The translations under genes were made by a program, and so were the position numbers. Positions 21,851 to 35,200 of a DNA stretch of 64,000 nt are shown here, one piece after another. This DNA comes from Pinus tabuliformis (taxonomy: Eukaryota; Streptophyta; Pinopsida; Pinales; Pinaceae): contig CM062804.1 in NCBI GenBank assembly GCA_031772625.1, forward strand, positions 281,126,598-281,190,597, written 5' to 3'. The notes below the pieces were generated by a model. The model saw only the letters and a program-made list of their open reading frames with translations. It had not been told where the DNA came from and made no database searches. Positions within the stretch are counted from its first letter, which is position 1; every line of letters begins with the position of its first letter.

Positions 21851-24625
21851 TTGGGTGGAACTCTCCTAGCATCAATAGGTGATTGGAGGATGGTAGCTAG
21901 GGTTATAAGGGATTCATGCCAAGGCTACCTCAAGAGGAGGTCCTAGCTGCCTGCATGGACTTCGTGGTATCTCCCCTAGCAAAAAAGGATGGTGCGCAAT
22001 AGGAAAATGTTGGGGGGGGGGGGGGTAAACTACATCGAAGTATCTACATTCTCTTTAGGAAGAAGGAGTCAGCTAGAAGCTTAGGTTATCTTGGAAGTTA
22101 GTAGCATGTGCCTAGTGTAGTAGGTAACAACTGCGGTGTTTTTCTCGCATATGGGTCTGCATTCTTCTACAAGCTAACGGAGATGGTCAGCCTAAGGGAT
22201 TGTGTGGACTTTAAATCATAACTGAAGGATATTCTATTTGTATGGAGGCTGGAGCCAACTCAATGAAACCTAGATAAGTTCAGGCCTCCACATCAATCGT
22301 CAGTTGGAAATAAGGGTGTTACAGGATTTGAATGGAGTTCAGGGGATAGTTTTGGCTTTACGATTTTAGGGAAGCCAAATAGTGCATCAAATGGGTTCAG
22401 AAGCCCTGACAATTCTTTACAGGAGGTTTTCAAGTCTTCCGCAGTTTTAGGCGTCTAGGTAAAAGAGGTGTTAGCAGGGAATCAGGTCGCTTAAACAGTA
22501 TTTAGACACTTTGAACCATTTACCTCTTGGGAGGCCTTGAAGACATAGTTCGAAGTAGTGGTCTATGGGGGAATGAAGGACTAAGATCATGCTTGGTATC
22601 AAGAAATTAGGCTAACGAAGGGGATTCATCTCAAAGGATTGAGAGAGTGGTGACATGGAATTTAGTCCCTCGGACAAGGGAGGAGGAGACCCAAATAGCG
22701 TGAAAAAATCCAACTCCATTGGAGGGTGTACATGAGGCCATTAATGATGAGTGGAAGTCACTAGAGAGATATGAATATCCATGGAAATCAAGGGAGTGAA
22801 GTGATGGTGAATGCATACAAGAAAAGAAGGGAAATGGGCCTCAGGAAGAATGAGAGTCGACCTCTTGGTGATGAGAACGAGGGGCACAGCTCGCGGTTCC
22901 AAAGTGGAAGGGGTATCAGCCGATTTAATGGAATTATTCATGCAGTCGGTATCGGTAGAGGAGATATTAGATAGGATTTTTGAAGATCTGGAATATGTGG
23001 GTGAAGAGCAAGAAAACTCAGCATCAGGGGAGGGAAGAAATGGCCAAACCAGAGGAGAAAAACGAAAAAGGGGAAAGTAATAAGAAAGATTCAGAATCTC
23101 CCAAACTAGTTCTTGGATTTGATATCCAGTTGGATAAGGCCATGGAAGCCTCAGAGTTGATCTTAGTTGGGAGAGCCAAAGGAAGATGTTATTTGGCTCC
23201 ATATATACTTGAATGCATTGACAAGGAATGGAAACGAGCACTGGAGGCCCAGGTAGAAGTGACTATATTAGCTAGAGGTTGGTGCATTGTTCGCTTCAGC
23301 AAAGGTGAGATGTTGGAATGGGTGCTCGAGCGAAATTAGTGTTTCACGATTTCTCCCATATTTTTTAAAAAATGGAAACCATTATTTGATGTGTAAAGGG
23401 AAAAACTGGAGCAGATTTTGGTCTTGGTACGACTCTCGACACTGCCTTCTTAGTTATGGACAAAGGATGTATTGAGGGCCATCGAGAATGACTTAGGAAC
23501 ATTCCTGGAAGAAAACATGACATGTTTGGAAACAAATAATAGAATTATGGCTCACTTAAGGGTAAAATTGAAGCCAAGGGAGGGTTTAGCGGAAAAAATC
23601 AACTTCCAGATCTAGGGGTATACACATTCTCATATAATTGATTATGAAGAATTTTCTTTCTAATGCCACTATTGTCATAAACATGGTCATCTGGCAAGGT
23701 ATTCTCCATTGGGGTTTTGTAGGAGAAGGTGTCAGAAGGGAAATTCGAGGACTAATGAGCAGGGGGCAATGGAGGGGGAGGAAGCAAGACAAGTAGTGAT
23801 TAAGGGTTTTTAGAGGAATCTTGATACATATGAAATGGAGATTGAGGAAACGATGCCTAGTCTTCAAGGGAATCAAGATAGGTCAGGAAGCGAGCAACAT
23901 TAAGAGGCTCAAAACAAAGTAATACATACTGAACCAACGTCTCAACTAGTTGGTATTCCTTTACCCTCCATTATCTCTGAATCTGAATCACTGATTTCTT
24001 TTTATTACGTTGTATCATGGCTTGGTCCCTCCAGGCATTTATTATCCTCTATGAATTCCAAGTGTGAAATATCCAATTTGTTGAATAGAATCATCAATCC
24101 TTGTCCTTATCCTCGAGGTTCCCTCCTCCTTCGTGTTTCCCAACCAACTACCTGTGCCCTCATTTTCGACGGGACCTCACTATAACCTTCCACCTAGGGA
24201 CAAAAAATAACTCATGCCTGACTCCATGGGTGGGTTGGGGAGTCCTCGGGAGCCCTCTGTGCCCCAAAAATATAGAGGTAGAAAATCAAATCTCTCAAAA
24301 GCCCAGTTGAAATCCAAGTTGGACATAGCATATGGGAAACAACTTTCTTTACAAGGGGAACTTAGAGAAGCGCAGCCCCTTGAGGTGGTTTATAAATTAT
24401 CATCCCTTCCTTCAATTGTAAAGGTTTTTATAGCAGCTATAAAAGGCTAGCCCTTATGGAATTATTCAAATATCTTTGTCAGAATATTATTTTTTCATAA
24501 GAAGCCCTAGGGGATGGAGATGTGCTGAAGGAATCTCTATGCAAAAGGATGCCTAGATGGTTATTTGTGACCTTGGGTACCAAAGGAAGATCGAGTGGGC
24601 TTGTGGTGGGAAGAAATGACAAAAA
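21851..24625 (+). mobile_element. LINE 5' half, unit B
   Basis: Same element as 3450-6212. ORF1 is better kept here: 22811-23080 and 22980-23339 together cover an N-terminal charged region and the DUF4283-like block (ILARGWCIVRFSKGEMLEWVLE), with a frame change near 23050. The zinc knuckle region lies near 23660-23710. A run of 13 or so G at about 22013-22026 interrupts the leader. The endonuclease start, ending with GGLVVG-like sequence and NDKNI, runs into the gypsy insertion at 24631. Confidence 0.78.
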
Positions 24626-24630
24626 CATAA

Positions 24631-25434
24631 TGTTGGGCGCGGGATCCCCCAAGGGAATTTTTGGGGCTTAGAGCCCAGATTTTGGTCACAAATTCTAACT
24701 TCGATGTAAAGACTCTAAATCAATAATGGAAAAAATAAGAAAAACCTAAGGATGAATAGTTGAGTTGTATCTAGAGCGTAAAGCCTAGTTTGAGTTGTAG
24801 AGTAGGAGAAGGCTCTGCAATTGAGTGCACAGAGGCCTAGTAGTTCGTAGCTGAGTGCGCAGACCCCTACAGCTGAATGCGCAGGGCGAGTCGAGTTTCT
24901 AATAGTTGAAAGCATTAATAAAGAGAAGTTTTATACCATTCCTCAGTATTTATTTTCTATTTTCTGCATTGAATGCATTGGGTATGAATTGCATTTCTAC
25001 TATTTATATGATGCGCGAACGTATGTGACTGTGTTAATTCAGTGAATGTGAGATAAAGTATCTATTTACACGAAGTTATCTAAGATCTTTAAGAAGATAA
25101 GTAAGATCCACGGTATAGTTTGGGGAAATAGCGCAAGTTTCTGCCATAGTAGCGCGAAAGCAGCTCAGCCCCTAGTTAGGGCTGCGCAAAGGTGATTATA
25201 ATAGATCACGAAGGTCTCGCAAGTCAGCACAATGCACGAAGTGACCTGCACATAGTTAGGCACAGTTGGACTAAATCGACACCTCAAACATCTCGAGGGT
25301 GTGGAAACTTGGTTCCAACACTTCGGGTGAGACTTCAGTCCACACCTAATGGGCTAATGGTGAAAGCGCTAGTAGTGTAGGGATTTTTTTGGCTAAATAA
25401 CTTTGAACCTGGGTAAGGCCCCATCAAGCCAACA
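24631..25434 (+). repeat. 5' LTR, Ty3/gypsy element, unit B
   Basis: About 804 bp, TGTTGGGCGCGGG to CAAGCCAACA. Shorter than the unit A and C 5' LTRs because about 140 bp containing the palindrome and TATA box is deleted (junction GTAAAGACTCTAAATCAA near 24709), along with a small deletion near 25320. The PBS TGGTTCCATTGCCGGGA starts at 25437. Confidence 0.92.
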
Positions 25435-25522
25435 AATGGTTCCATTGCCGGGATTGAATCTGCATGAGATATGTCTGATGTCGTATCATTGGAATCCAAC
25501 TAAGAAGGAAATTTAAGGCTGG

Positions 25523-27555
25523 TTGGACAAACGAATTCACGAGTTCGCAGTGCAGGAAAATAGGAACCCACGACTACCAAAAGAAGAGTGGTTAGACTAC
25601 TACTTGCACACAGAGATCCACAAAATATTCTTCACGTCTTTCCCTACTAAGTTGTACGAGTGGATTGCGAAGCTAGCAAATAGTCAAGGAAGGTGGAAAC
25701 TCAACAATCCTATTGTGTCGACCCTAGAATTAGTAATAAGGTTGGAAGCATTAGAGGATAAGATCGCATGCTCCGTTGATCATTGGCTCGATCGAATTAT
25801 AGGAGGATTCATTACGGAGTTTGTGGTTGACACCTCAGTCAGCTAAAGCGAGGCATAGCAACACTTTCTCAAAGGACCACGAGGTAAGTATGTAATGTCT
25901 CTGAATACTTGGATTAAAATGCTATTGTGCGAAAAGAGGGTTAGGTAGTTACCTTGATGTTTGGGGCTACGTGAAGTGGAAAAACTTATAGGAACGAAGG
26001 AAATAAGGGACCAGAATCTAGCCCCCTGATTTCACCTCCACGAGGGGACGAGGAAGAGCTCGTGAAGGTCTCGCCACGAAGTGCAATCCATTTGATAAGA
26101 AAAAGAATTCCGCAAATACAACCCCCACCCACACGTCCACCAGCTTCGCCTCCATCACCTCCATCTTCACCCTTACGACCTCCGCCACCACCACGATTCA
26201 ATATGGCAAGCACAGTGAAGTTGCATGTGTTCAAGAGATTGGGAAATGAGGATCCAGACTAATTTTGGTTCATTGTAAGAGCCATATGGGAAGCACAAGG
26301 AGTTACAGATGACAATATAAATAAAGTGACACTGGTTAGTGCCCTACAGGACCGCGCGTTGACCTAGTATATTAAGCACTCCAATTATAATCCAAATGCA
26401 GGAATCGCAGATTTCCAAGCAGCACTAAACAGAGAATTTAGCATGCCGAAGTCTAAAGCACAGTCGATCATTGGATTCAAAGAGATTTCAATGCTACCAG
26501 GCGAGACTCCTTGGGAGTTGGATCAGAGGCTAAAGTGTACAATTCACAAAGCTAATATGAATCTGACGGATGGACAACATCGTGAATGGTTTGTAGCATC
26601 ACTAAAACCACATCTGAGGAGTGCACTATCACAATAGAAGTGAACGACTCAAGCAGAGGCCTTAGAGTTCACGATGAGGCTGCATGAGACCCCGAAGTAG
26701 GATCCTAACTTAAGAGTTTAGCAGATCCATGCCCAGCTGAAGAATCTATGCCTGAAGATGTACAGTCTAAAACAGGACAGGATGGATCGACCAGAAGTCT
26801 GCGAAGAGGTGTGGCACGTAAAATGCAAAGGTCAAGGTCATGACAAGGAGAATTGCTCGATTTTCACGAATTACCTCATAGGAGGAGGACCGATGCCATT
26901 AAGGTTAGAAGCGCAAGTACGACCTAGCACTGTGCCTACTTTGTGGTGCTCGATTTGTCAAATAGGTGGAAAACATGCTACGGACAATTTCCATTTGTTA
27001 CAAAAGTATACACAAAATTCGCAGCAATTGTTCTGCAACTTTTGTAGGTCGATGGGACATAATGAGCGCACTTGTAGAAGCTATGAGTTGATGATGGATA
27101 GAACTCCCACCTACAGAGTTCACGTCAAATCGTGACCCCTAGACTAGAATGAAGGAGTGGCGCAAACAGGATTTCAGGGGTGCGGACGAGGCCGAGGCGG
27201 AGGGGGACCTAGAAGAGGTCGCGGACAGTTGATATGCTACAATTGTAGAGGGCCAGGACATTATGCCCGTGATTGTACAAACCCAATGTGCCTGTTATGT
27301 TTGTATTGCAACTTGTTTGATCATGAGACCAAAGATTTTCCTACGCTGATAGCTAGGATACGTGACAAAGCAGCACTACCGCCTCCCCCAACTCATAACC
27401 TACAGATGATGAGGTCTAAGCTGCGCGAGGAAGACCCAAATGTAAACATTGTGCTCCGAAGTGGAATCGTGACGGGAGATGACAAAGGAAAACAACTACA
27501 GGATAGTACTTGGGTTCGCAAAGCTCCAACGAAGGAAGCAGAGTTTGATTTTTAG
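25523..27555 (+). pseudogene. Gag of Ty3/gypsy element, unit B
   Basis: Same domain order as 7268-9298: N-terminal helical domain (25523-25846), proline-rich linker (26110-26190), capsid-like domain (26210-26640, with GETPWELDQRLKC and LRSALSQ), cysteine-rich tail (26770-27360) ending in CYNCRGPGHYARDC. An RG-rich stretch (GRGRGGGGPRRGRGQ) precedes the last canonical knuckle. Stops lie after DPD (TAA at a Q in units A and C), QDRALT, LRSALSQ, ETPK, VKS and PLD. Arginine-glycine and multiple knuckles fit a nucleocapsid-type RNA-binding region. Confidence 0.87.
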
Positions 27556-27639
27556 CGCGCTTGGGAAACCTTCATGGAAGCTAAGAAGAACTTCACTGAT
27601 GCCTCCACTTCAGGAAGAAAATATTAACCAGAGTCGGAG

Positions 27640-28200
27640 ATGGACCCATCCATGCTCACAACATTCCTGGAAACATGTATGAAGCTACTATGCGACAGTA
27701 AGGCGGTAAAAGGGTTACAAGAACTCATTAACAGATGCGCTGGGACCGCGCCAGGAGAACCACGTGTAGTCCAGAAGATCGGAAAACATAAGACAAGAAT
27801 GGGAAGAGAAATGAGACTAACCGCGAAAATTGGAGAATATGGAATGGACCAAGTAATTCTAGATTTAGGGTCGAATGCAAAAGTTCTGTTGAATCAGACA
27901 TGGGAGCGAATGGGGAGACCTATGCTGCAATGGTCTCCTATTCAACTATGAATGGTGAAACAACAAAAAATAATACCCATGGGGCGATTATAGGGCATAA
28001 TTGTGGACATTGAGGGAGCGAGTGTGCTAGTAGACTTTGAAGTGATAGAGATTGTTGATGACAACAATCCCTACCCCATGCTATTAGGAATTGATTGGGC
28101 CACTGGCATGAATAGGGTGATTAATCTAAAGAAGCACAAGATGATTTTTGAGAAGAATTCACTACACATAGTTATACCCCTGGGCCCTACGGAAGTATCA
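27640..28200 (+). pseudogene. Aspartic protease of Ty3/gypsy element, unit B
   Basis: Retropepsin-like domain that would process the polyprotein. The active-site block VILDLGSNAKVL (about 27855-27890) keeps the aspartate in a D-L-G-S context, where many relatives have D-[ST]-G. Downstream are VDFEVIEI and NPYPMLLGIDWATGM, the latter matching the LLGxDW motif near the end of gypsy proteases. Stops at about 27948 (TGA) and 27990 (TAG) split the domain. Confidence 0.78.
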
Positions 28201-28202
28201 CG

Positions 28203-28962
28203 CTATACAAAGCGAGTGCGCGACTATGAAAGTGATGATGATTTGGACTGCATCTATAAGGTAACAAAGCAAAACCAGGACTAGGTGAATCCCACTACGG
28301 ATGGGCGGATTGCATGGGAGTACGAAATCTCCTGTACGTCAGATTCAGATGACGACACAGAGCGATGGAAAAATTGGTTACATGAGGTAACTACATTGAA
28401 TTGTAATATGATGACAGGGTCGATGCGCTGTGTATCAATAGAAGTAAGAGACCTGCCTGCTTATGATGGCCTAAGTGAGGTAGACAACTTCTTGAATAAA
28501 TTCAAAAGGGAGGTGCCAGAAAAGCAATGCTTCCAGGCCTTGGATTGGCTACTGCGCGCTACGCCCACGAGGTGGTGGGGTATGCATAAACGGATCTTTC
28601 ACAACTGGCGCGAGTGTAGGGGAATGATGTGCTTACGATTTGGGAAGCCTAGGGTGCGACTGACAGATATGTACAATGGGCAGGATGATCCATGCACACA
28701 TCTGGCCAAATGGGCACAGGCTTATGGGGAGAAGCCACAGCCTGAGTGGGTAGACATGTTCTATCATACTTTGGATGTTTTACTAATGAACTGGTATATA
28801 GAAATAGAGCTCCAACATGGGACAGGTGAATGGGACGTTCTACGTGAAGGGTTCGTGATGACCTTCAGTTTTGAGGATGAATGGGACAGTATTGATGAAG
28901 TGTTACAAGAGGTAAATGCAGCCATCTTTAGGATACCACAGGAGCTAGTAGAATTGATTTAG
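28203..28962 (+). pseudogene. Second capsid-like domain between protease and RT, unit B
   Basis: An open 225-codon stretch (28285-28962) preceded by an acidic segment DYESDDDLD. It contains ATPTRWWGMHKRIFHNWREC and MCLRFGKPRVRLTDMYNGQ, then DDPCTHLAKWAQAYGE and HTLDVLLMNWYIEIEL with DVLREGFVMTF. The pattern [YF]xG-x-DPxxHLxxW...WY...L...F resembles the retrotransposon Gag (PF03732-type) capsid fold, although it lies after the protease. Homologous sequence is at 60646-61323 in unit C, and only its first part is left in unit A (to 10075). Domain assignment is by eye and should be treated as a hypothesis. Confidence 0.65.
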
Positions 28963-28980
28963 CCTGAATGGGCTACTCAG

Positions 28981-30531
28981 TTGACGTGCGTGCTAGAATA
29001 TTATAATGTAATTGTTGAAGAAGAAGACAAAGATTCGTGGAAGATTAACGTTCCCAAAACTGAAGGCCACCACGAGGTTCAGGGACCACAGATTGAGAAC
29101 CCTGACATAACCACGCTGGTGAAGACTAAGCAGGTGAATATTGGTATGGAGGTGGAACCTAAAATTGTAAAGATTAGATACTATTAGGATGGCCCGATGG
29201 TGGATAAGGTCGTTGAATTACTCCGCGAATATCATGACCTATTCTCGACCAAGTTTATGTATTTGAAGGGAATAATCAGAGATTTAGGGGTAATGAAGAT
29301 CACGTTAAAACCCGACGCGAAGCCAGTTAAGTAGAGGCTGTATCACTTAAATTCGAAATACAAGGAGAAGGTTCATGTAGAACTAGATAAGATGCTTGCG
29401 ACAGGCATCATCGAGCCCATGGAGGAATCTGATTTGGTAAGCCCGATGGTGGTACAAGAGAAGAAGTAGCTGGAAGAAATAAGAATATACGTGGATCTTA
29501 GAAAGTTGAACAACGCGTATGTACCTGATCCATTCCCAACTTCGTTCATAGATGAGGTGTTGGACAATGTAGGCGGCTAGGAAGCATATTCTTTCACTGA
29601 TGGGTTCTCAAGGTACCACCAGATCAAAATTGTGCCAGAAGATAGGAGCAAGACAACCTTTGTGACTGAGTGGGGTTGCTTTCAATATATTGTCATGCCA
29701 TTTGGATTGAAGAATGCCCTTGCTATCTTTTTACACGTAATTGTTGTGACATTCAGGGAATATATTCATAATTTCTTGGAGGTCTATTTTGATGATTAGA
29801 CTATATTTGGGTTGGTTAGGTGCCATGTAGCAAACCTGTGCTTGATGGTGGATACATGCCGAAGATGCCAAATCATGCTCAAGCTCAAAAAGTGTATGTT
29901 CCTTGTTCCTTTTGGGAACCTCTTGGGGCATGTGGTTTGTAGACAAGAGTTGATGGTAGACCCCATGAAAATCGCAGTGATTCTGAATTTGCAAGCTCCG
30001 TAGAGTGTGAAACAGCTGCACGCTACTCTAGGGAATACGAGGTACTACAAGAAGTTCATCAAAAGCTATGCCTATATCACCATGTCGATGGAAAAGCTAT
30101 TGAAAAAGGATATCACGTTCTGTTGGAACGATGACTGTAAGGAAAGCCTGGATGTATTGAAAGAAAAGATGGTCACTACGTTGATTCTGGTCTTCCCAAA
30201 TTATAAGAAAGATTTTCATGTCCATCTTGACACGTTGAGCATAGTGTTGGGGGCAGTACTAACACAGGAGGGTGGAGAAGGCTTAGATCACCTTATTACA
30301 TTCACTAGTCGGAGATTATCTAAAGTAAAAAAGAATTATTCCACCATTAAACGCGAGGGACTAGCTATGGTGTATGCACTCCAGGAGTATGGACACTACC
30401 TTCTAGGGAGACACCTCAAGATGTATACAAATCATTCTGCGTTGAAATACTTGGTCAATAAGCCTGTGTTGGGAGGCGCATATGAAGATGGCTTTTATTC
30501 TTCCAAGAATATTATTTTGAAGTTGTTGTGA
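28981..30531 (+). pseudogene. Reverse transcriptase and RNase H, Ty3/gypsy, unit B
   Basis: RT begins near 29200 (GPMVDKVVELL...YHDLFSTKF) and includes VELDKMLATGIIEPMEESDLVSPMVVQEKK, IYVDLRKLNNAY, FSRYHQIKI, QYIVMPFGLKNA and the catalytic VYFDD (29782-29796). VYFDD is followed directly by TAG where W is expected. LLGHVVC and the TLGNTRYYKKFIKSYA connection follow. RNase H covers about 30190-30500 (VHLDTLSIVLGAVL, TIKREGLAMVYALQEYGHYLLG), but the usual YTDHSAL aspartate reads N (TNHSAL). Stops at Q or W codons (for example VKX, EKKX, VGGX, DDX, QAPX) inactivate it. Confidence 0.9.
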
Positions 30532-30566
30532 ATCATGGATGATTAAGCGCGGGACCAGATCACCTG

Positions 30567-31913
30567 TTGCGCATTGAGACAGGACAGGAACCTACTAATC
30601 TAGAGGAAGGATTATCTAACACACAGCTTTTTGGTGTGTGCATAGCGGATGGACATTTTGAAGATAAAATTCACTTTCTCACAAATGGAACTGTGCTGAA
30701 AGGGTACTCTGTCCAGCAAAAGAAGGAACTTGTGGTGCACATGACAGATTTATCTGTCATTGTGGGGCACATATATAAGATGGAGAATGATAAGATACTA
30801 TGAAGGTATGTACCTGAATTTGAACGAAGCAATATCCTCACAGATGCTCATGGGGGCGCTGCAAGAGGACATTTTGTAGGGAGAGTGACCGCGCAAAAGA
30901 TTCTCCATGCAGGGTTGTGATGGCTAACCCTTCATCAATATTCAGAAGCACATTGCAAGGCTTGTGATTTATGTCAAAGAATGGGTAAACCATCATGGAT
31001 GGATGAGATGCCTTTGAATCTGCAAATGACGTTGCAGCCTTTTGAAAAGTGGGTGATCGACTTTGTAGGACCTATTAAACCTCAGGGAAAGACAAGCGCA
31101 AGATATATTATCACTACGACAGAGTACCTAACTTGTTGGGCAAAAGCATAGCCGGTAAAAGATTGCACAGCCGCAACGACCGCGAAGTTTCTGTTTGAAC
31201 ACATATTGACATGATTTGGATGTACGAAGATCTTGATGAGCAATCGCGGCACACATTTCCTGAACGAGACAATCAGCGCGCTGATAGAAAAGTTTCAGGT
31301 GTATCATCAGAAAAGCACACCGTATCACCTACAAGCTAATGGGACAGTAGAAGTGTTTAACAAAGTGCTAGAGACTACGCTGACCAAGGTATGTAATAAG
31401 CAGCAAATTGATTGGGACCTGTATGTACCCATAGTATTATGGGCTTATAGGATGACATACAAGAAACTAACGGGACAGACACCTTTCTGGCTTGTTTATG
31501 GAGTGGAAGCTGTAATGCCTATGGAGTACATCATGCCTAGTCTACGCATAGTAGCACTCACAGGTATGATGGACCGTGGAACCCTAGAGGAGAGGCTCAC
31601 GCAGTTGGAGAAGCTCAAAGAAGAACAACTTTTGGTTGGATTTCACCAGTAGGTACAAAAGTAGCACGAAAAGGTCTGGCATGATCAACATATTAAGTTA
31701 CGCACCTTCAAGGAAAATGATTTGGTGTTTCTATATGATAGTAATTTTGATCAATTCTTGGGGAAACTCAGAATGCATTGGCTGGGACCATATGTTATTA
31801 AGGAAATCATAGATGTTGGCGTGGTGCAGTTGGTAAAGTTAAATGGAGAACTCTTCCCAAGAAATGTCAATGGCAGTCGTTTGAAGCTATACGCATGTGG
31901 CTCAACCATCTGA
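30567..31913 (+). pseudogene. Integrase, Ty3/gypsy, unit B
   Basis: N-terminal zinc-binding region near 30930-31000 (H...H then CKACDLCQRMGKPS), core with WVIDFVGPIKP (first D), then MSNRGTHFLNE where relatives have SDQGTHF, so the second catalytic aspartate is N. The glutamate block NGTVEVFNK is present. The C-terminal domain continues to 31913 with MHWLGPYVIKEIIDVG. Stops include TAG at about 31149 and TGA at about 31213. Integrase would insert the cDNA copy; this copy cannot, having lost the DDE triad and the open frame. Confidence 0.9.
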
Positions 31914-32219
31914 CTAGCCGTAGGAAGCACAGTCTTAGTGCTCGAGGCAGCTGAAAGGAGGCGCAGGACTATAAACTACTCTACCCAGGAACTTCACGAT
32001 GACAGGAAAGCGCACAGTAGCGAAGTGTCACAGGGTCTACGACAGCGTAAGGGTAGTTGCGCTACCACACGAGTTGGCTGGAAAGTGGTCGTTACAGTCA
32101 CTATTCACGATGTGATGCTTGGTTTGAGACTAAATGGAGCGGGTGGCAGGAATTTAAGGTGAACTTTATGGGCTAGATTTGGGAAAATCTACCACCAAGG
32201 GAGCATTAATGGACCGAAA

Positions 32220-35200
32220 ATGGGGGGAACAGTCAAATTTGAATTCAAAAGGTACTATGAATTGCAAAGGGATGCCCAACAAACAACACTTGGCCATTTG
32301 AGAATTCAGTTATTGCACACCCAGAGATTCATGAACCCAAATTTTTTTGATCTTTTGAAGTTGAAGGCATTGTTTGAGCACTTACCCGAGTCGTTAAGAG
32401 AATTGTGGAATAGCAGTATGGCAGTGCCTGAAGAACCCATGGATACCGGAGCAATGACCGCTGAGGAGACCGCACAAGCGCACGTTGAGACCCAGAAAGG
32501 CAAGTAGCCTATGGTACCGGTGTGCGTGTCCCCCAGGAATTCGTTAAGAACAAGGCTCACCATGGAAGAAAAGGGGAAGGTGATCAATTTGGAAGCTGGT
32601 GAGGAGGAGGAAGACTTTGAAGAAATCCTGGTAGAGGAGGAAGATGATGTAGAGATGGAGGTGGAAACCTATGGTGTGGACTCTCTGACCAGGTTACCCG
32701 TGTATGTTCCTCCACAGAAGGGGAAAGCAAGGGTGCCCAAGGACCTAGATGAGAGAAAGAGTTCTCTGTAGACCACGCTACTCCTTAAGGACACCATTTT
32801 TGACAGAGCACACTTGGGGCGAGTATTGGTATTAAAATTTGAGGTTTGGGATATCGAAGACCATAAGAAATTCCCACATTTGACAACCATGTAGCTCATG
32901 CGCAGAACAAAAACACATCGCCGAGAGTTATAGAGTTCGAGCCGCACTAGTGGTTGCGAGGCGTAGAGAAAGCAGGATTGTTAAACATGCTCTGGGTGCC
33001 GCATTACCATCGCACCCCAGTGACTATTTTGTTCATCAGGTAGCTGCTCTGCCTGGTGCATGATGGGTGTTTGTGGCTGGAGGAGCCCATCCCCATCACA
33101 GATCATCTGATTCACAGAATTACCCAGATCCCTTGCAAAGGGGAGGATCCAATGAATATCTCAGAGGGTAAAAGTGATGAGTTGGTCATTGTAGAGGCCA
33201 TGAAGAAAAATTTGAAGTTGGAGAAGAAGAAAAGAGTGTACATGATCTTCAGCATCAACAATGTGGTGGTCAAAGTCATGACACAGATACTAGCTGGGAA
33301 TGTTATGTGGAAGTGCCACGCGGATGAGGTGCCCACACCAGTGGTTGCGCTTGTCATGCAATGCGCAGAAGGGGTCCAATTTAACTAGGCATACTACCTG
33401 TGTAGAGAGTTCCTGGAGAACTATAGCGAGGCACACAAGCAGGGGAAAACTTTCCACTATGCATGGCTTCTACTATCCATAGTGCTGGTGGCTTGGGAAT
33501 ATCCTAAGGACAGTCAGTTCACAGCGATTGCGTAGGATCTTCCAAAACCAGAGATGCACAGAGGATCAGAGACAACAAGATATTCCGGGTGTTCATGCAG
33601 ATGAACATCAGAATAGGGATTAACTTCAAGCCACGGTTATCGCCCACAGTTTATAACAATCTGCAGAGCTTTGCGGAGTTCAAGGCAGACTTTCACCACA
33701 TGTACATTAGGGCAACGAAGGACCCCACGAAGGCATGGAAGGAGCTACCTTATCTGGTGACAGACGATGTCATATTCACTATCCTTGATTCATGGCCGCT
33801 AGAGTGGTGTGCTCTAGCCAGCTCTACGGTGGAAGCGGAGAAGTCCATTGCACAGAGGAAAAAGGAGGAGGAAAAACTGTAGATGGCGTAGTTGGCAGAG
33901 AAGAGAAGCAACGAAGTATCAGCATCCAAGTGGCAGGAGGTGCGCAACGCTGCGAAGGCTGAAAAAGAGTAGCAGAAGGCAGCAGAGAAGGAGTGCAAAG
34001 GCTAGAAGTCGCCTTTGCCCGAACAGGAAACGGATCTAGAGGAAGGTGGCGCGGACCCATAGATGGTGTCCAAACAGTTGAAATAGCATTGCCCAAGAGA
34101 ACAGGTAGGGCTACAGAAGAAGTCAAAGGCCTCAAAGACTTCTTTCGACCCGATCACCCTCACTAAGGGGGATCTACATGACACTAGGAAGACGGTGAGG
34201 AACATCACCGCGAAGGCCCTCCAGCAGTTTGCGGAGGAACACCAGATGGTGTTCAGGGCCCTCCGAATGCAGATACAGGAGTTGCAGGTGCACACTCCAC
34301 GGGTTGGTACTATGTCAACCAACCTCGCACTAGGAATGGCAGCGACTAAGGAAATGTTGCGCGTCCACATGACCAATACCATAGTACTACCAAAGGGAGC
34401 ACTTGTGACAAAAAATGAGGCCGACAGGCCTATGGTCGGCCATTTAAAGGGGATCGGGATAAACATGGTTGCGCTCCCTCGGGAGATGCTCTATGTTTTG
34501 CAGGAGGGAGTTACTGTAGAACTGTGATCTAGGAAGGGTCATGCGCTCGAGGTCATGAGCAAGCATCGCATCAACATCGAACAGGTGAGCCTGCAGTGCA
34601 ACGAGGTAGTGGCACAGAACCGATAGATTATGCAGGTAGTCGACGAAGCTTGGCAGATGGTCCCAGAACTAGCCATCCAAGCAGAGGAACCAGCGAAGGT
34701 GCACATCCGGAAACTAGCAGTAGGGGTGCTCGAGGCTAAGGAAGAGATGGCCAAGGTTTAGCTGGAGCTAAACTTTTAGATAACCAAGATACAATTGAAG
34801 GCACGGCCTTCAACACTGCCAGAGGTTAAGGAACAGCACGCCAGTGTGATTACAACGGCCATAGTAGAGGTCAACAGCATAGTGAAAGACTACACCAGGC
34901 TATTTAAAGAGTCATTCGAGGTTCTCACCATTCTACAGGAGGACCCAAACATACAACACTTAGTAACAAAGGCGCGCGAGCTGCAGCAGAAATATGATGA
35001 GATAGAAGCGACCATGCAGACAGTTGCCCTTACACAAAGGCTTGCATGGATGCAGAAGGAAAAAGCACTCAAGGAGCAGGTGGATTTTTCTCGACATAAG
35101 GAAGCCATTCTGAAGGCACGCATACATCCATGGATTGATGAGGCGTTTGTCATTACAACCACTATTGAAGCAAATCTCACGCAGATAGAGGGCACATAGC

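Noticed and set aside
29782..29799. TAG after the RT catalytic box as a programmed readthrough stop
   Set aside because: Many other TAG codons replace Q or W throughout gag-pol, and integrase and RNase H residues are mutated too; ordinary decay explains it.
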